DNA of 64,000 nucleotides from Ruegeria arenilitoris (GTDB lineage: Bacteria; Pseudomonadota; Alphaproteobacteria; Rhodobacterales; Rhodobacteraceae): positions 930,001-994,000 of the forward strand of contig NZ_WQHX01000001.1 in NCBI RefSeq assembly GCF_013035425.1. Reading direction: 5' to 3'. The notes below the pieces were generated by a model. It saw only the letters and a program-made list of their open reading frames with translations, was not told the DNA's origin and did no database searches. Positions 34,565 through 43,363 of this stretch are shown piece by piece. A program made the translations under genes and the position numbers. The stretch's first letter is position 1. Every line of letters begins with the position of its first letter.

Positions 34565-36403
34565 TTGACCAATTTCTCCGCTGTAACAAATGCCTACGCT
34601 GGTTCCTGGGCGCGGAGACTTGTCTTTGTCCCAGTTTATGTAGCCGTAAGACTTTTGTTGGTAGCTTTGATAGCGCCAGGTATTGCCATGGCCGTCAATT
34701 TGGCGGTCTCGCTGTCGGATCAAGCTGCGTTGACCGATCAAGACATTGCAATGTTCCTGTTATCACCAGCTGGATTTATTGCGGCCGTTGTCGTGCTCAG
34801 CTTGTTTCTGCTGGCCGAGGTATTCGTTTTTGCGGTGATGGCCGGTTCCCTGCGTATGGGCGAGGAAGACCCATGGCGTGCAGGACGTTCTGCGGTCACC
34901 CTCATCCTTTCACGCTTTCCTGCTTTGTTCGGATTCGCTGTGCGCCTGATTTTACGTGTCCTTTTTTTGGCCGTGCCCTTCGTTGCAGCAGCAGGGTTGG
35001 TCGCGTGGTGGACGCTGACCGAATATGATATCAACTACTATCTAACATTCCACCCTCCTGCATTCTGGGTGGCTGTGATTTTGATTGGGCTTATCGTTCT
35101 TACGCTGGCATGGGTTTTGATCCGCAGGTTATCGGCCTGGGCGCTGGGCCTGCACTTGGTGCTGTTCGAGAATTCGGGTTCCGCTGCCGCATTTTCGCAA
35201 AGTGCGCGACGGATGGAAGGCAAGCGGGTTCGCTTGAAGATCGAACTTGCCATCTGGCTGGCAATTCGACTTGTTATCGCCGCGGCGATTGCCTTTGTTG
35301 CTGGCCTTTTGTTTGCGCTCGTCCCATTGCAAGAGGGGGTCAACCTCAGGTTTGCACTCACCCTCAGTTCGATCGTTGCCGGCCTTTGGTCTTTGGCTGG
35401 ACTCGTTTTAGCAGCCACAGCGCTGGGCGCTTTGGCGGTTGTATTGGATGATTTTTTCGAGCCGAAATTCGAAACGCCGTTGTACCCTGCATCCAGTAGC
35501 ATGCGCCGGCCAGTTCTGGTAACCGTTACCATCGCTGTCGCGGCAGTCTTGATTGGTCTTTGGTCCGGTCAGGCCCTGTTAGAACGTATTCAGGCACCGG
35601 ATCACGCCGAAGTCATTGGCCACCGCGGCGCCGCTGCCTTGCGCCCTGAAAACACGATGGCTGCCGTCGTTAAGGCCATCGAAGATGGGGCGGATTGGGT
35701 CGAGATCGACGTTCAGGAAACTGCCGACGGCGTTGTGATTGTCGCTCATGATAGCGATTTTATGAAATTGGCAGGCGTTGACCTTAAAGTCTGGGATGCC
35801 ACCATGGAAGATGTATCAGAAATCGACATCGGCAGCTGGTTTGATCCGGAATACGCGTCGGAACGTACTCCGACCCTGATTGATGTTCTCACGGCAGCAA
35901 AGGGCAAGGCCAAGGTCATCATCGAACTTAAATATTATGGCCACGATGTCGATCTGGAAAACCGCGTGGTGAATGTTGTTGAAGAGCTTGGAATGCAGGA
36001 AGATATAGCGACAATGTCTCTAAAGTACCCTGCAGTCCAGAAAATGAAGGCGCTGCGCCCCGATTGGAGAGCTGGAGTTCTGGCCGCAACCGCTGTGGGG
36101 GACTTGAGTGGGTTGGATGGCGATTTTGTTGCCGTGAATGCGGCAACGGTGTCGCCGGGTTTGATCCGGAAGGTCCATGAGTCTGGCAAGGACATCTATG
36201 TTTGGACGGTGAATGACCCATTGCAGATGTCATCGATGGCTTCCATGGGCGTAGACGGGTTGATCACCGACCGACCTGCTATGGCACGCGAGGTTTTGCG
36301 CTTGCGTGCTGAGATGGGTCCGGGCGAGCGATTGTTGCTATGGTTAGCAACAACGTTTGGCCTGTCGATCGATACTGACGAGATGCGAGATGACAGTCCT
36401 TAG
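34565..36403 (+). CDS. Membrane-anchored glycerophosphodiester phosphodiesterase
   Basis: 612 residues. The first half (to about 340) has about eight to nine hydrophobic segments and resembles the GDPD-associated membrane domain. The C-terminal half is a GDPD domain: VIGHRGAAALRPENTMA with the catalytic His-Arg and Glu, EIDVQETADGVVIVAHD with the metal ligands, VIIELKYYG and the final WTVNDPLQM. It releases glycerol-3-phosphate from glycerophosphodiesters. The TTG at 34565 has AGGAGG 7 bases upstream; the ATG at 34541 lies before the ribosome site. The stop overlaps the phospholipase-like gene. Confidence 0.9.
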   Translation: MTNFSAVTNAYAGSWARRLVFVPVYVAVRLLLVALIAPGIAMAVNLAVSLSDQAALTDQDIAMFLLSPAGFIAAVVVLSLFLLAEVFVFAVMAGSLRMGEEDPWRAGRSAVTLILSRFPALFGFAVRLILRVLFLAVPFVAAAGLVAWWTLTEYDINYYLTFHPPAFWVAVILIGLIVLTLAWVLIRRLSAWALGLHLVLFENSGSAAAFSQSARRMEGKRVRLKIELAIWLAIRLVIAAAIAFVAGLLFALVPLQEGVNLRFALTLSSIVAGLWSLAGLVLAATALGALAVVLDDFFEPKFETPLYPASSSMRRPVLVTVTIAVAAVLIGLWSGQALLERIQAPDHAEVIGHRGAAALRPENTMAAVVKAIEDGADWVEIDVQETADGVVIVAHDSDFMKLAGVDLKVWDATMEDVSEIDIGSWFDPEYASERTPTLIDVLTAAKGKAKVIIELKYYGHDVDLENRVVNVVEELGMQEDIATMSLKYPAVQKMKALRPDWRAGVLAATAVGDLSGLDGDFVAVNAATVSPGLIRKVHESGKDIYVWTVNDPLQMSSMASMGVDGLITDRPAMAREVLRLRAEMGPGERLLLWLATTFGLSIDTDEMRDDSP

Positions 36404-36935
36404 GTGGAGCGTGGCATTGATCTGTCTTGCGACGGCGAGTGCGGCGCAGGACTTGATCCGAAATGTCGAGATGCCCGCACATCGCGCGCTGATGGAGGCC
36501 CGGGCAAACACACAGCCAAACGAATTTGAAACTGATGGCTGCTCAGGCGGGTTGTCCTCCAGTTGGCGTTTGCTCGCAGATACGTTTCCAAAATTCGGTG
36601 TCCTGTACGAAGAGCATCCGCCATGGGAAAACTGCTGTGTTACTCACGACCGCGCGTACCACAATGCTGGCGGTTCGCAAAACGCAGAGGAAAGTTTCGA
36701 CGCCCGTTTACAGGCGGATGATGCGCTCAGATCCTGCGTAAAATCCCACGGTGAAAGCCATGCAGAAGAGTATGCGTCGCGGTATGAAATGTCTGAGGAC
36801 CAGATTCGATCTGCCCATTCCATAACCGCTGAAGCGATGTTTATGGCAGTGAGATTTGGCGGAGGCCCCTGCAGCGGATTGCCTTGGCGCTGGGGTTTTG
36901 GATATCCGGGGTGTTCGGTTTTCAAATCTCGCTGA
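36390..36935 (+). CDS. Secreted phospholipase A2-like protein
   Basis: 181 residues with a signal peptide (MTVLRWSVALICLATASAAQ). The mature part has the PLA2 signature: DGCSGGLSSSW for the calcium loop region and NCCVTHDRAYHNAGG with the catalytic HD pair and flanking cysteines. Further cysteines allow disulfides. It would release lysophospholipid and fatty acid from phospholipids. It overlaps the GDPD gene by 14 bp; both enzymes would act in sequence on phospholipids, so a membrane-lipid turnover unit is likely. Confidence 0.8.
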   Translation: MTVLRWSVALICLATASAAQDLIRNVEMPAHRALMEARANTQPNEFETDGCSGGLSSSWRLLADTFPKFGVLYEEHPPWENCCVTHDRAYHNAGGSQNAEESFDARLQADDALRSCVKSHGESHAEEYASRYEMSEDQIRSAHSITAEAMFMAVRFGGGPCSGLPWRWGFGYPGCSVFKSR

Positions 36936-37018
36936 CCTGCGCGCGATTGACGTCGTGACAGGCAGGAGAATTTCCATTATCCAACATTTTAAACATACGA
37001 ATTGGGAATCTTGGAATC

Positions 37019-37153
37019 ATGGCTGAATATAAGCACGGCGAAATGGACATCACCGTTCAAACCAAAACCTTTGAAGGTTTTATAAAGTTCACCGTCTGGT
37101 GCGTGGTGGTCATCGCCTTCCTATGCCTGTTCCTGGCGGTCTTTGCGTCTTAA
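37019..37153 (+). CDS. aa3-type cytochrome c oxidase subunit IV (44 aa)
   Basis: A 44-residue protein: MAEYKHGEMDITVQTKTFEG, then one transmembrane helix (about residues 21-43). This is the pattern of the small bacterial aa3 oxidase subunit IV of alphaproteobacteria (COX4_pro_2). It should sit in the inner membrane with the CtaCDE complex. GGAATC lies just before the ATG. It stands apart from any other cytochrome oxidase gene in the window, and ends 20 bases before the next gene's GTG start. Confidence 0.85.
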   Translation: MAEYKHGEMDITVQTKTFEGFIKFTVWCVVVIAFLCLFLAVFAS

Positions 37154-37172
37154 TTTGACGTTGGGGGCGGCA

Positions 37173-37805
37173 GTGTTCAGGTTGTTGATTGCGTGCCTTT
37201 TGGCAGCGACTGTTTCGGGCTGCGCTGGATCGCAGCGGCCACAGGCCGATCAGTCTGAGATAGCCGCCCGATCCTATCGCGATCCGGGGCCATCGACACT
37301 TACACTGTATACGATGATCAATACCCGGACAGGTTCCGGAGCGCATACGTCTTTAATGATCAGCGGCAGCGAGCGGGTAATCTTTGACCCTGCAGGCTCT
37401 TTCAGGGCGGATGTCGTTCCGATAAGGAACGACGTGCTTTATGGGATAACTCCTAATGTGGAACGCGCGTATCGCAGTTCTCATGCACGCGAATCCCACT
37501 ATGCCCGCATCCAAACCATCGAAGTGACACCGCAGCAGGCAGAGGTTGCGTTGCAACTGGCCAAACAGATGGGACCCGTAGCCGGAGCATTTTGTACGAA
37601 CTCGACGTCTCAGCTATTGCAGCAGGTACCGGGTTTTGGACAGATAAACACAACATTCTATCCGGTTAACCTGTCCGAACAATTTGCTGATTTGCCAGGC
37701 GTGCAAACGGCTGAGTATCGGGAAAACGATGATTCCGATCTTCAAACAGGTCTGGCCTTCAACAATGCGCGCCTTAACCAATTGGAAGCGGTTTCAACCC
37801 AGTAG
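37173..37805 (+). CDS. Lipoprotein with a possible permuted papain-like fold
   Basis: About 210 residues. A signal peptide ends in a lipobox (LLAATVSGC), so lipid anchoring is likely. The mature part has GAHTSLMISG with a histidine and, about 85 residues later, FCTNSTSQLLQQ with a cysteine; the His-before-Cys order is that of permuted NlpC/P60-type (LRAT/YiiX-like) folds, so a thiol hydrolase or acyltransferase is possible. I do not recognise a named family. The start is ambiguous: GTG at 37173, TTG at 37155 or 37143; I chose the GTG because GGGGGCGG precedes it. It overlaps azlD convergently by 12 bp. Confidence 0.7.
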   Translation: MFRLLIACLLAATVSGCAGSQRPQADQSEIAARSYRDPGPSTLTLYTMINTRTGSGAHTSLMISGSERVIFDPAGSFRADVVPIRNDVLYGITPNVERAYRSSHARESHYARIQTIEVTPQQAEVALQLAKQMGPVAGAFCTNSTSQLLQQVPGFGQINTTFYPVNLSEQFADLPGVQTAEYRENDDSDLQTGLAFNNARLNQLEAVSTQ

Positions 37806-38126
37806 GTAGAGCAATCCGTAAAGCGTTGCTGCCCCTGTGAACATCGCTGAAATCACGTTCTTTGTGTACAATCCGACAGTCAGCGTAACAGCAGCAGCGG
37901 TCATGCGCGCGGCGTCCGGTTGACCAGCGGTTGCTGTTGGCCAGGCAACAGCCGGTGCGATCAGCGCTGGTATGATTGCCACTGCCGTATAACGCAAATG
38001 ACGCAGCAACCAAGGTGGCATTGAACGGTCCCCGACAAGACCTATGAACGTGAACCTTAAGGCATAGCTGCCAATGGCCAGCCCGACGATAATTGTCCAG
38101 ATTGTAACCGGGTCGACTTGGGTCAT
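37794..38126 (-). CDS. azlD: AzlD family branched-chain amino acid exporter small subunit
   Basis: 110-residue membrane protein with three to four hydrophobic segments. It has the AzlD pattern (TIIVGLAIGSYALRFTF, VGDRSMP, LRYTAVAIIPALIAP). With AzlC it forms a branched-chain amino acid (azaleucine) exporter. It overlaps azlC by 4 bp (ATGA). Confidence 0.9.
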   Translation of the reverse strand: MTQVDPVTIWTIIVGLAIGSYALRFTFIGLVGDRSMPPWLLRHLRYTAVAIIPALIAPAVAWPTATAGQPDAARMTAAAVTLTVGLYTKNVISAMFTGAATLYGLLYLLG

Positions 38127-38839
38127 GCTTTCGCACTTTTGCGTGTTGCAATTAATTCAGCCTGTGCGCCGGCTATCATTCCTGCGCAGCCAGCAATCAG
38201 CAGGCCAAGATTGTAAGGTACCCCCGCCGACAACAAGGATGCGATTATTGCCACCAACGCTGCAACTACGTGGGGTAGGGTTCGCATCATCGGACCGATC
38301 ATGGCCAGAAAAGCGATGGGCAGCGCAAAATCCAACGCCCAGCTTTCAGGAATTCGCGTTCCCAGTACAGCACCCAAATAAGTAGCGACAATCCAAACGG
38401 GCGTGACCGGTGTGGCAGAACCAAAGAAATAAGCAATGCGCTGTGCGATCGTCATTGCTGGTTCTTTCTCGAACTGGACAATGGAACAGGCATAGGACTG
38501 ATCAACCAAAAGATACGCAGCTGCGGCTCGTTGCCACAAAGGAGCTGCACCCAGATAGGGCGTTAGTGAAGCTGAGTACATTGCCATCCGTAAGTTAACA
38601 GCTAGGGCTGATACCAGAATAATCGCTGTCGGTGTCTGATCCTGCAGCAGTTGCAGCGCGGTGAATTGTGCAGCACCTGCAAACACCGTCGAGGTAAGGG
38701 CCATTGTCTGAACAATGTTCAACCCTGCCTCGGTCGCGAATACGCCAAACAAGGTGCCGAAGGGAAAAGCAACAAAGACGAAAGGCGCCCCGTCTCGAAA
38801 ACCCCTCCAATAAAATGAGTTGGATGTGGTGCTTGCCAT
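38123..38839 (-). CDS. azlC: AzlC family branched-chain amino acid exporter large subunit
   Basis: 238-residue membrane protein with about seven hydrophobic segments. AzlC markers are present: FWRGFRDGAPF-like start, PFGTLFGV, TVFAGAAQFTALQLL, and LLVDQSYACS. It pairs with AzlD. Its ATG lies in CCATGG, the same palindrome that carries the divergent fdhD start candidate, so the two genes have no spacer. Confidence 0.92.
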   Translation of the reverse strand: MASTTSNSFYWRGFRDGAPFVFVAFPFGTLFGVFATEAGLNIVQTMALTSTVFAGAAQFTALQLLQDQTPTAIILVSALAVNLRMAMYSASLTPYLGAAPLWQRAAAAYLLVDQSYACSIVQFEKEPAMTIAQRIAYFFGSATPVTPVWIVATYLGAVLGTRIPESWALDFALPIAFLAMIGPMMRTLPHVVAALVAIIASLLSAGVPYNLGLLIAGCAGMIAGAQAELIATRKSAKA

Positions 38840-39779
38840 GGCTAAATCCTATGGTGTTGGTCGAGGTACTAGCGATCTTAGGAAAGGGTTGCAATTGGTC
38901 ACGGAACTGGATTTGTCGGAATATGTTATCGCGCCAGACCCCGGTGCCCCACGCCTGACCCGCGCGGTCGATGGCGTAGACCAGAATGGTGAAGCAAGCC
39001 AGATATCGGTGGTTGAAGAGCGCCCATTGACGATATTCCTGAATTCTCAGGAAATCGTTACCGCGATGACCATTGGCGACTATCCCGAATACCTTGCGCT
39101 GGGTTTCCTGCGCAACCAAGGAATGTTGTTACATGATGATGAAATCACTGGTGTCGAATTCGACGATGATCTGGAAACTGTAGTTGTTCGCACCGCGCGA
39201 CAAACTTCTTATGAGGAGAAGTTGAGGAAAAAAACGCGCACAAGCGGCTGCGCTGTCGGCACCGTCTTTGGTGACATGATGGAGGGATTGGAGGGCGTGC
39301 GCCTTCCACAAGTTCAAGTCCGCACTTCTTGGCTGTACGATTTGGCCTCCAAAATCAACAGAACACCGTCTCTGTATCTTGAGGCCGGGGCGATTCACGG
39401 GACCGTCCTGTGTCGTCAAAACCGGCCGTTGGTCTACATGGAGGATGTCGGACGCCACAATGCAGTTGATAAGATCGCGGGTTGGATGTTGTCCGAAGGC
39501 GAAGAGGCATCAGACAAGATCCTTTATACAACGGGGCGGCTGACCTCGGAAATGGTGATTAAGACGGCTATGATGGGCATCCCGGTCTTGGCATCACGGT
39601 CCGGATTTACCGCCTGGGGTGTTGAGATCGCACGCGAGGTAGGGCTGACTTTGATCGGGCGCATGCGTGGTCAAAGATTTGTGTGCCTTTCTGGTGATGA
39701 TCGGCTTGTTCGGGATGCAGATCCGGCAACCGTTCCGGTCGAAGAAAAAAAGCACAAAAGAAAAAGCTCTCAAGCCTGA
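38838..39779 (+). CDS. fdhD: FdhD sulfurtransferase for molybdo-enzymes, incomplete CxxC
   Basis: 313-residue (from ATG 38838) FdhD family protein, which inserts sulfur into the Mo-cofactor of formate dehydrogenases. The family core is clear: VEERPLTIFLN, GDYPEYLALGFL, MEDVGRHNAVDKI and LASRSGFTAWG. The loop that normally carries CGxCG reads TSGCAVGT, so only one of the two cysteines is present. Start uncertain: the ATG overlaps azlC; the family usually begins some 20-40 residues before VEERPLT, so TTGs near 38889/38895 (after AGGAAAGG) are possible. First of the Moco genes fdhD - AEC transporter - mobA - mobB - moeA. The C-terminus is lysine-rich. Confidence 0.9.
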   Translation: MAKSYGVGRGTSDLRKGLQLVTELDLSEYVIAPDPGAPRLTRAVDGVDQNGEASQISVVEERPLTIFLNSQEIVTAMTIGDYPEYLALGFLRNQGMLLHDDEITGVEFDDDLETVVVRTARQTSYEEKLRKKTRTSGCAVGTVFGDMMEGLEGVRLPQVQVRTSWLYDLASKINRTPSLYLEAGAIHGTVLCRQNRPLVYMEDVGRHNAVDKIAGWMLSEGEEASDKILYTTGRLTSEMVIKTAMMGIPVLASRSGFTAWGVEIAREVGLTLIGRMRGQRFVCLSGDDRLVRDADPATVPVEEKKHKRKSSQA

Positions 39780-39890
39780 ATTGCCTGCGCATTCAACTGG
39801 ATCAGAGAAAATACTGCGAATTCCGAAGGATGTGCCTTAACATGGCATAAGAGGATGCAGGGAATTTGATGCCCGTTACCTGAGAGAGCC

Positions 39891-40844
39891 ATGGAATTAA
39901 TCAACCTTATTGCGCCGGTATTTGCCGTAATCGTGACAGGCTATGCGTTTTCCTGGACAAAGCTTCTGAGTGAAGAGACATCTGACGCGTTGGTTCAATT
40001 CGCGGTTTACGTTCTTATACCCGCAATCATGTTCTACCTGATTGGGCAAGAGGAATTCGCAAACCTCCTGAATTATGGTTTCTATATTTCCTACGGTGGC
40101 ACATTGCTGGTTGTGTTCGTGCTGCTGTTTTTCTGCCTAAAAGTTGCGCTGAACTTTCAAGTCGCTTCGGCCACTGTTGCGGCCTTTGCAGGGGTTGCTT
40201 CTAACACTGCGCTGGTTGCGTTGCCCGTTCTTCACGCGATCTTTGGATCCAAAGGCGCATTACCTGCTGTACTCGCCAACCTTGTTGTCGCTATTTTGCT
40301 GTTGATCATGACTGCGGTTCTTGAAACCACAGCTGGGCATAAGGCAAGTACCAAAACCCCAATACACAAGATTCTGCTGAATGTTTTGAAGAACCCGATA
40401 ATAGCTGCGACTTTGTTGGGCGTAGCTTACTCTTTCACAGGTATTGGGTTTTCTGACGCTGTTTCGGATTACCTCGAATTGCTCAGTCAGGCTTTGGCGG
40501 CTGTCGCTCTTTTTGCGATTGGATTCACGACCAGCGTAAGAACGATCGTCCAAACGGGGCCTCTGATTCTCTTTTTGACGGTCGTAAAACTGATCGTTGC
40601 CCCGGGTTTTGTTTTGTTAGCTGCTCATTTGATCGGGCTTGATCCGCTCTGGACCATTGCTGCAACTGTCTCTGCTGCGGTTCCTACAGCAAAAAACATC
40701 TTCCTTCTTGCCAAGCACTATGATCAGGAACCTAAGCTTGCGGCCCATATCGTGTCCGCGACTTCGTTCTTGTCAGTTGGTACGTTGATCATGTGGCTGT
40801 TTGTTCTGCACCATCTTTATCCAAACGCGTTCCAATTGAATTGA
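39891..40844 (+). CDS. AEC family transporter (auxin efflux carrier-like)
   Basis: 317-residue membrane protein with about ten hydrophobic segments in two halves. AEC markers are the N-terminal APVFAVIVTGYAFSW, FVLIPAIMFYLI-like VYVLIPAIMFYLI and the second-half ASNTALVALPVL and SAAVPTAKNIFLLA. These carriers export organic anions such as malonate or malate; substrate unknown. It lies between fdhD and mobA in the same direction; a molybdenum link is not evident. Confidence 0.88.
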   Translation: MELINLIAPVFAVIVTGYAFSWTKLLSEETSDALVQFAVYVLIPAIMFYLIGQEEFANLLNYGFYISYGGTLLVVFVLLFFCLKVALNFQVASATVAAFAGVASNTALVALPVLHAIFGSKGALPAVLANLVVAILLLIMTAVLETTAGHKASTKTPIHKILLNVLKNPIIAATLLGVAYSFTGIGFSDAVSDYLELLSQALAAVALFAIGFTTSVRTIVQTGPLILFLTVVKLIVAPGFVLLAAHLIGLDPLWTIAATVSAAVPTAKNIFLLAKHYDQEPKLAAHIVSATSFLSVGTLIMWLFVLHHLYPNAFQLN

Positions 40845-40891
40845 GTTCGATCTACAAATCAGCGGATGACGGAACATTTAGGTAGAAGCGA

Positions 40892-41548
40892 TTGAGTAAA
40901 GGAACGAGATACCCTCTCGGCGTCATCCTTGCTGGTGGCCTTGCCACCCGAATGGGCGGAGGTGACAAGGGCTTGCTGAAAATTGGTGGGCAAACACTGC
41001 TGAGCCGTGTGGTTGCCCGCTTAGGCCCTCAGGTGAAAGGTATGGCTCTGAATGCAAATGGTGATCCGGGTCGTTTTGCCGATTTGAATTTACCCGTTCT
41101 GCAGGATTCGATCGACGGTTTTGCAGGGCCGTTAGCTGGGGTATTGGCTGGGCTTGATTGGGCGGCAGAACAAGGCGCGGACTGTATAGTAAGCGTGGCT
41201 GCCGATACCCCTTTTTTCCCACTTGATCTGGCCGACCGCTTGATTCGGGAATCCGAAGGGCAGGGCCATCCATTGGTCTTGGCGACTACTCCTCGACTCG
41301 GTGATGAGTTGTTAAAATCCGGAGGCGGTAAGAGGCTGGATCGACACCCGACTTTCGGACTCTGGCCGGTTGCTCTCCGCGACGATTTGCGGAAAGCTCT
41401 GAACAATGGCCTACGCAAAGTTGTTTTGTGGACTGACAAGCATGAAGGTCGCGAGGCGCTTTTCCCGGTTGGTCAAGTCGACCCATTCTTTAACGTAAAC
41501 ACGCCCGAAGACCTTATTCAGGCAGAAAAAATGCTGGAACAGACATGA
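40892..41548 (+). CDS. mobA: Molybdenum cofactor guanylyltransferase
   Basis: Attaches GMP to molybdopterin for bis-MGD enzymes. 218 residues. Nucleotide motif LAGGLATRMGGGDKGLL near residues 11-27, and SVAADTPFFP near 105. TTG start at 40892, preceded by AGGTAGAAG. ATGA overlap with mobB. Confidence 0.95.
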   Translation: MSKGTRYPLGVILAGGLATRMGGGDKGLLKIGGQTLLSRVVARLGPQVKGMALNANGDPGRFADLNLPVLQDSIDGFAGPLAGVLAGLDWAAEQGADCIVSVAADTPFFPLDLADRLIRESEGQGHPLVLATTPRLGDELLKSGGGKRLDRHPTFGLWPVALRDDLRKALNNGLRKVVLWTDKHEGREALFPVGQVDPFFNVNTPEDLIQAEKMLEQT

Positions 41549-42063
41549 AGGTTTACGGTGTCACCGGCTGGAAGAATGCTGGCAAAACTGGGTTGATGGA
41601 ACGACTGGTCTCAGAGATTACTGTCCGCGGTTTCACGGTTTCGACAATAAAACACGCTCATCACTCCTTTGACGTAGACCAACCGGGCCGCGACAGTTAT
41701 CGCCATCGGGTGGCTGGTGCATCTGAGGTGCTATTAGCCTCGGGACAACGTGTGGCGCTAATGCAGGAATTGCGCGGTGAGCCCGAGCCGCAACTGCACG
41801 ATCTTCTGGCTCGGCTCTCGCCAGTCGATCTGGTTTTGATCGAGGGGTACAAACAGGAAAACCATCCTAAGATCGAAGCGTTCAGGGCTGTAGCCGGAAC
41901 TCAGTTGATAGCGCCGGAAAACAAAACTGTCCGAGCTGTGGCCAGCGACACAGCATTGCATCTTGATGTGCCTGTCTTTGACCTGAATGATACGCAGGCT
42001 ATCGCAGACTTTATCCTGAACGAAGTTGCACTTGCTCCTCTTTCGGACCAACACAGCAATTGA
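41545..42063 (+). CDS. mobB: Molybdopterin-guanine dinucleotide biosynthesis protein B
   Basis: 172-residue P-loop GTP-binding accessory to MobA. Walker A GWKNAGKTGLMERL (about 7-20), then STIKHAHHSFDVDQPGRDSY, and DLVLIEGYK. Coupled to mobA by ATGA overlap and followed by moeA after 12 bases. Confidence 0.95.
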   Translation: MKVYGVTGWKNAGKTGLMERLVSEITVRGFTVSTIKHAHHSFDVDQPGRDSYRHRVAGASEVLLASGQRVALMQELRGEPEPQLHDLLARLSPVDLVLIEGYKQENHPKIEAFRAVAGTQLIAPENKTVRAVASDTALHLDVPVFDLNDTQAIADFILNEVALAPLSDQHSN

Positions 42064-42075
42064 AGGACGCTGGAA

Positions 42076-43353
42076 TTGATTAAACAACCCGCACCACCGG
42101 ATATTGCCCCACCTCCGCTGCGCAATGACTGTTTTGCGCTTCCGGCGGGTGTGAACTGGACTCCAGTGAACGAAGCACTTGCCTTGCTGCGCGAAAGATT
42201 GCGGCCCGTCAAAGCAGCGATCTCAATGCGGTCAGTTCGGGCTTTTGGTGACATCTTGGCCACAGATGTAGTCGCGGCCCGTTCGAATCCACCGCAACCA
42301 AATTCAGCGGTGGACGGCTATGGGTTTGCTGGTGCGATCCCTGAAGGTGCACATGTGTTTCCTTTGGCGGAAGGGAGAGCGGCGGCGGGGGTACCGTTCA
42401 ATGGAACAGTACCGGCAGGGCAAGCCATACGTGTTCTGACCGGCGCTGCGTTGCCCGCTGGTGTAAACACCGTCATTTTGGAAGAAGACGTAAACGTTCG
42501 GGACGGGCACATAGCTTTTCATGGGCCGTTGAAGCTGAGGGCCAACACGCGTCAAGCCGGCGAAGACGTCAAAGCGGGAGATCTGGTCTTGCCTGCCGGT
42601 CGGAGATTGACATCGGCAGATATTGGGTTGCTGGCAGCGGTCGGGGTAGCTGAAGTTAACGTCTACGCACCGTTACGCGTGGCGGTAATGTCGACAGGGG
42701 ATGAACTGGTCAGCCCGGGTGAGCCCGCAGGTCTGGGGCAGATTTTTGATGCGAACCGGCCGATGCTTTTATCGCTGGTAGAGCAAATGGGTTTCGAACC
42801 GGTTGATCTGGGCAGGGTTGGTGATGATCCAGATGTATTGCGTGCGCGCTTGGACAAAGCGGCAGAGCAGGCGGACGTGATTTTGACCAGCGGCGGTGCG
42901 TCGGCAGGTGACGAAGATCACGTATCAGGATTGTTACGTCAGGCAGGTGCGATGCAGCAATGGCGGATCGCGTTGAAGCCGGGTCGGCCGCTTGCGCTGG
43001 GTATGTGGAATGGAGCTCCGGTTTTTGGTTTGCCTGGCAACCCTGTGGCTGCATTGGTTTGCACCCTAATATTTGCCCGTCCAGCCCTAAGTTTGATGGC
43101 GGGTGCAGGTTGGCAGATGCCGCTGGGGTTTGACTTGCCTGCAGCTTTTGAGAAACGCAAGAAACCGGGACGCCGTGAATATCTGCGCGCCCGTGTTCGT
43201 GATGGACGGGTTGAAGCGTTCCATTCCGAAGGGTCCGGTCGTATCAGCGGCCTAAGCTGGTCCGAGGGGCTGGTTGAAATTGAAGATGGTGCCCGCCATA
43301 TCGCCCCCGGTGATCCGGTCAGGTTTATTCCGTACAGCAGTTTCAATCTGTAA
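42076..43353 (+). CDS. moeA: Molybdopterin molybdenumtransferase
   Basis: Inserts molybdate into adenylylated molybdopterin. 425 residues, normal length. Domains in order: MoeA N-terminal (about 20-165), the MoCF domain with STGDELVSPGEPAG (about 208) and TSGGASAGDEDHV, and the C-terminal barrel with KKPGRREYLRARV. TTG start at 42076 with GAAGGA 8 bases upstream. Last gene of the Moco run, with 10 bases to the convergent gene. Confidence 0.95.
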   Translation: MIKQPAPPDIAPPPLRNDCFALPAGVNWTPVNEALALLRERLRPVKAAISMRSVRAFGDILATDVVAARSNPPQPNSAVDGYGFAGAIPEGAHVFPLAEGRAAAGVPFNGTVPAGQAIRVLTGAALPAGVNTVILEEDVNVRDGHIAFHGPLKLRANTRQAGEDVKAGDLVLPAGRRLTSADIGLLAAVGVAEVNVYAPLRVAVMSTGDELVSPGEPAGLGQIFDANRPMLLSLVEQMGFEPVDLGRVGDDPDVLRARLDKAAEQADVILTSGGASAGDEDHVSGLLRQAGAMQQWRIALKPGRPLALGMWNGAPVFGLPGNPVAALVCTLIFARPALSLMAGAGWQMPLGFDLPAAFEKRKKPGRREYLRARVRDGRVEAFHSEGSGRISGLSWSEGLVEIEDGARHIAPGDPVRFIPYSSFNL

Positions 43354-43363
43354 CTTGGGCAAC

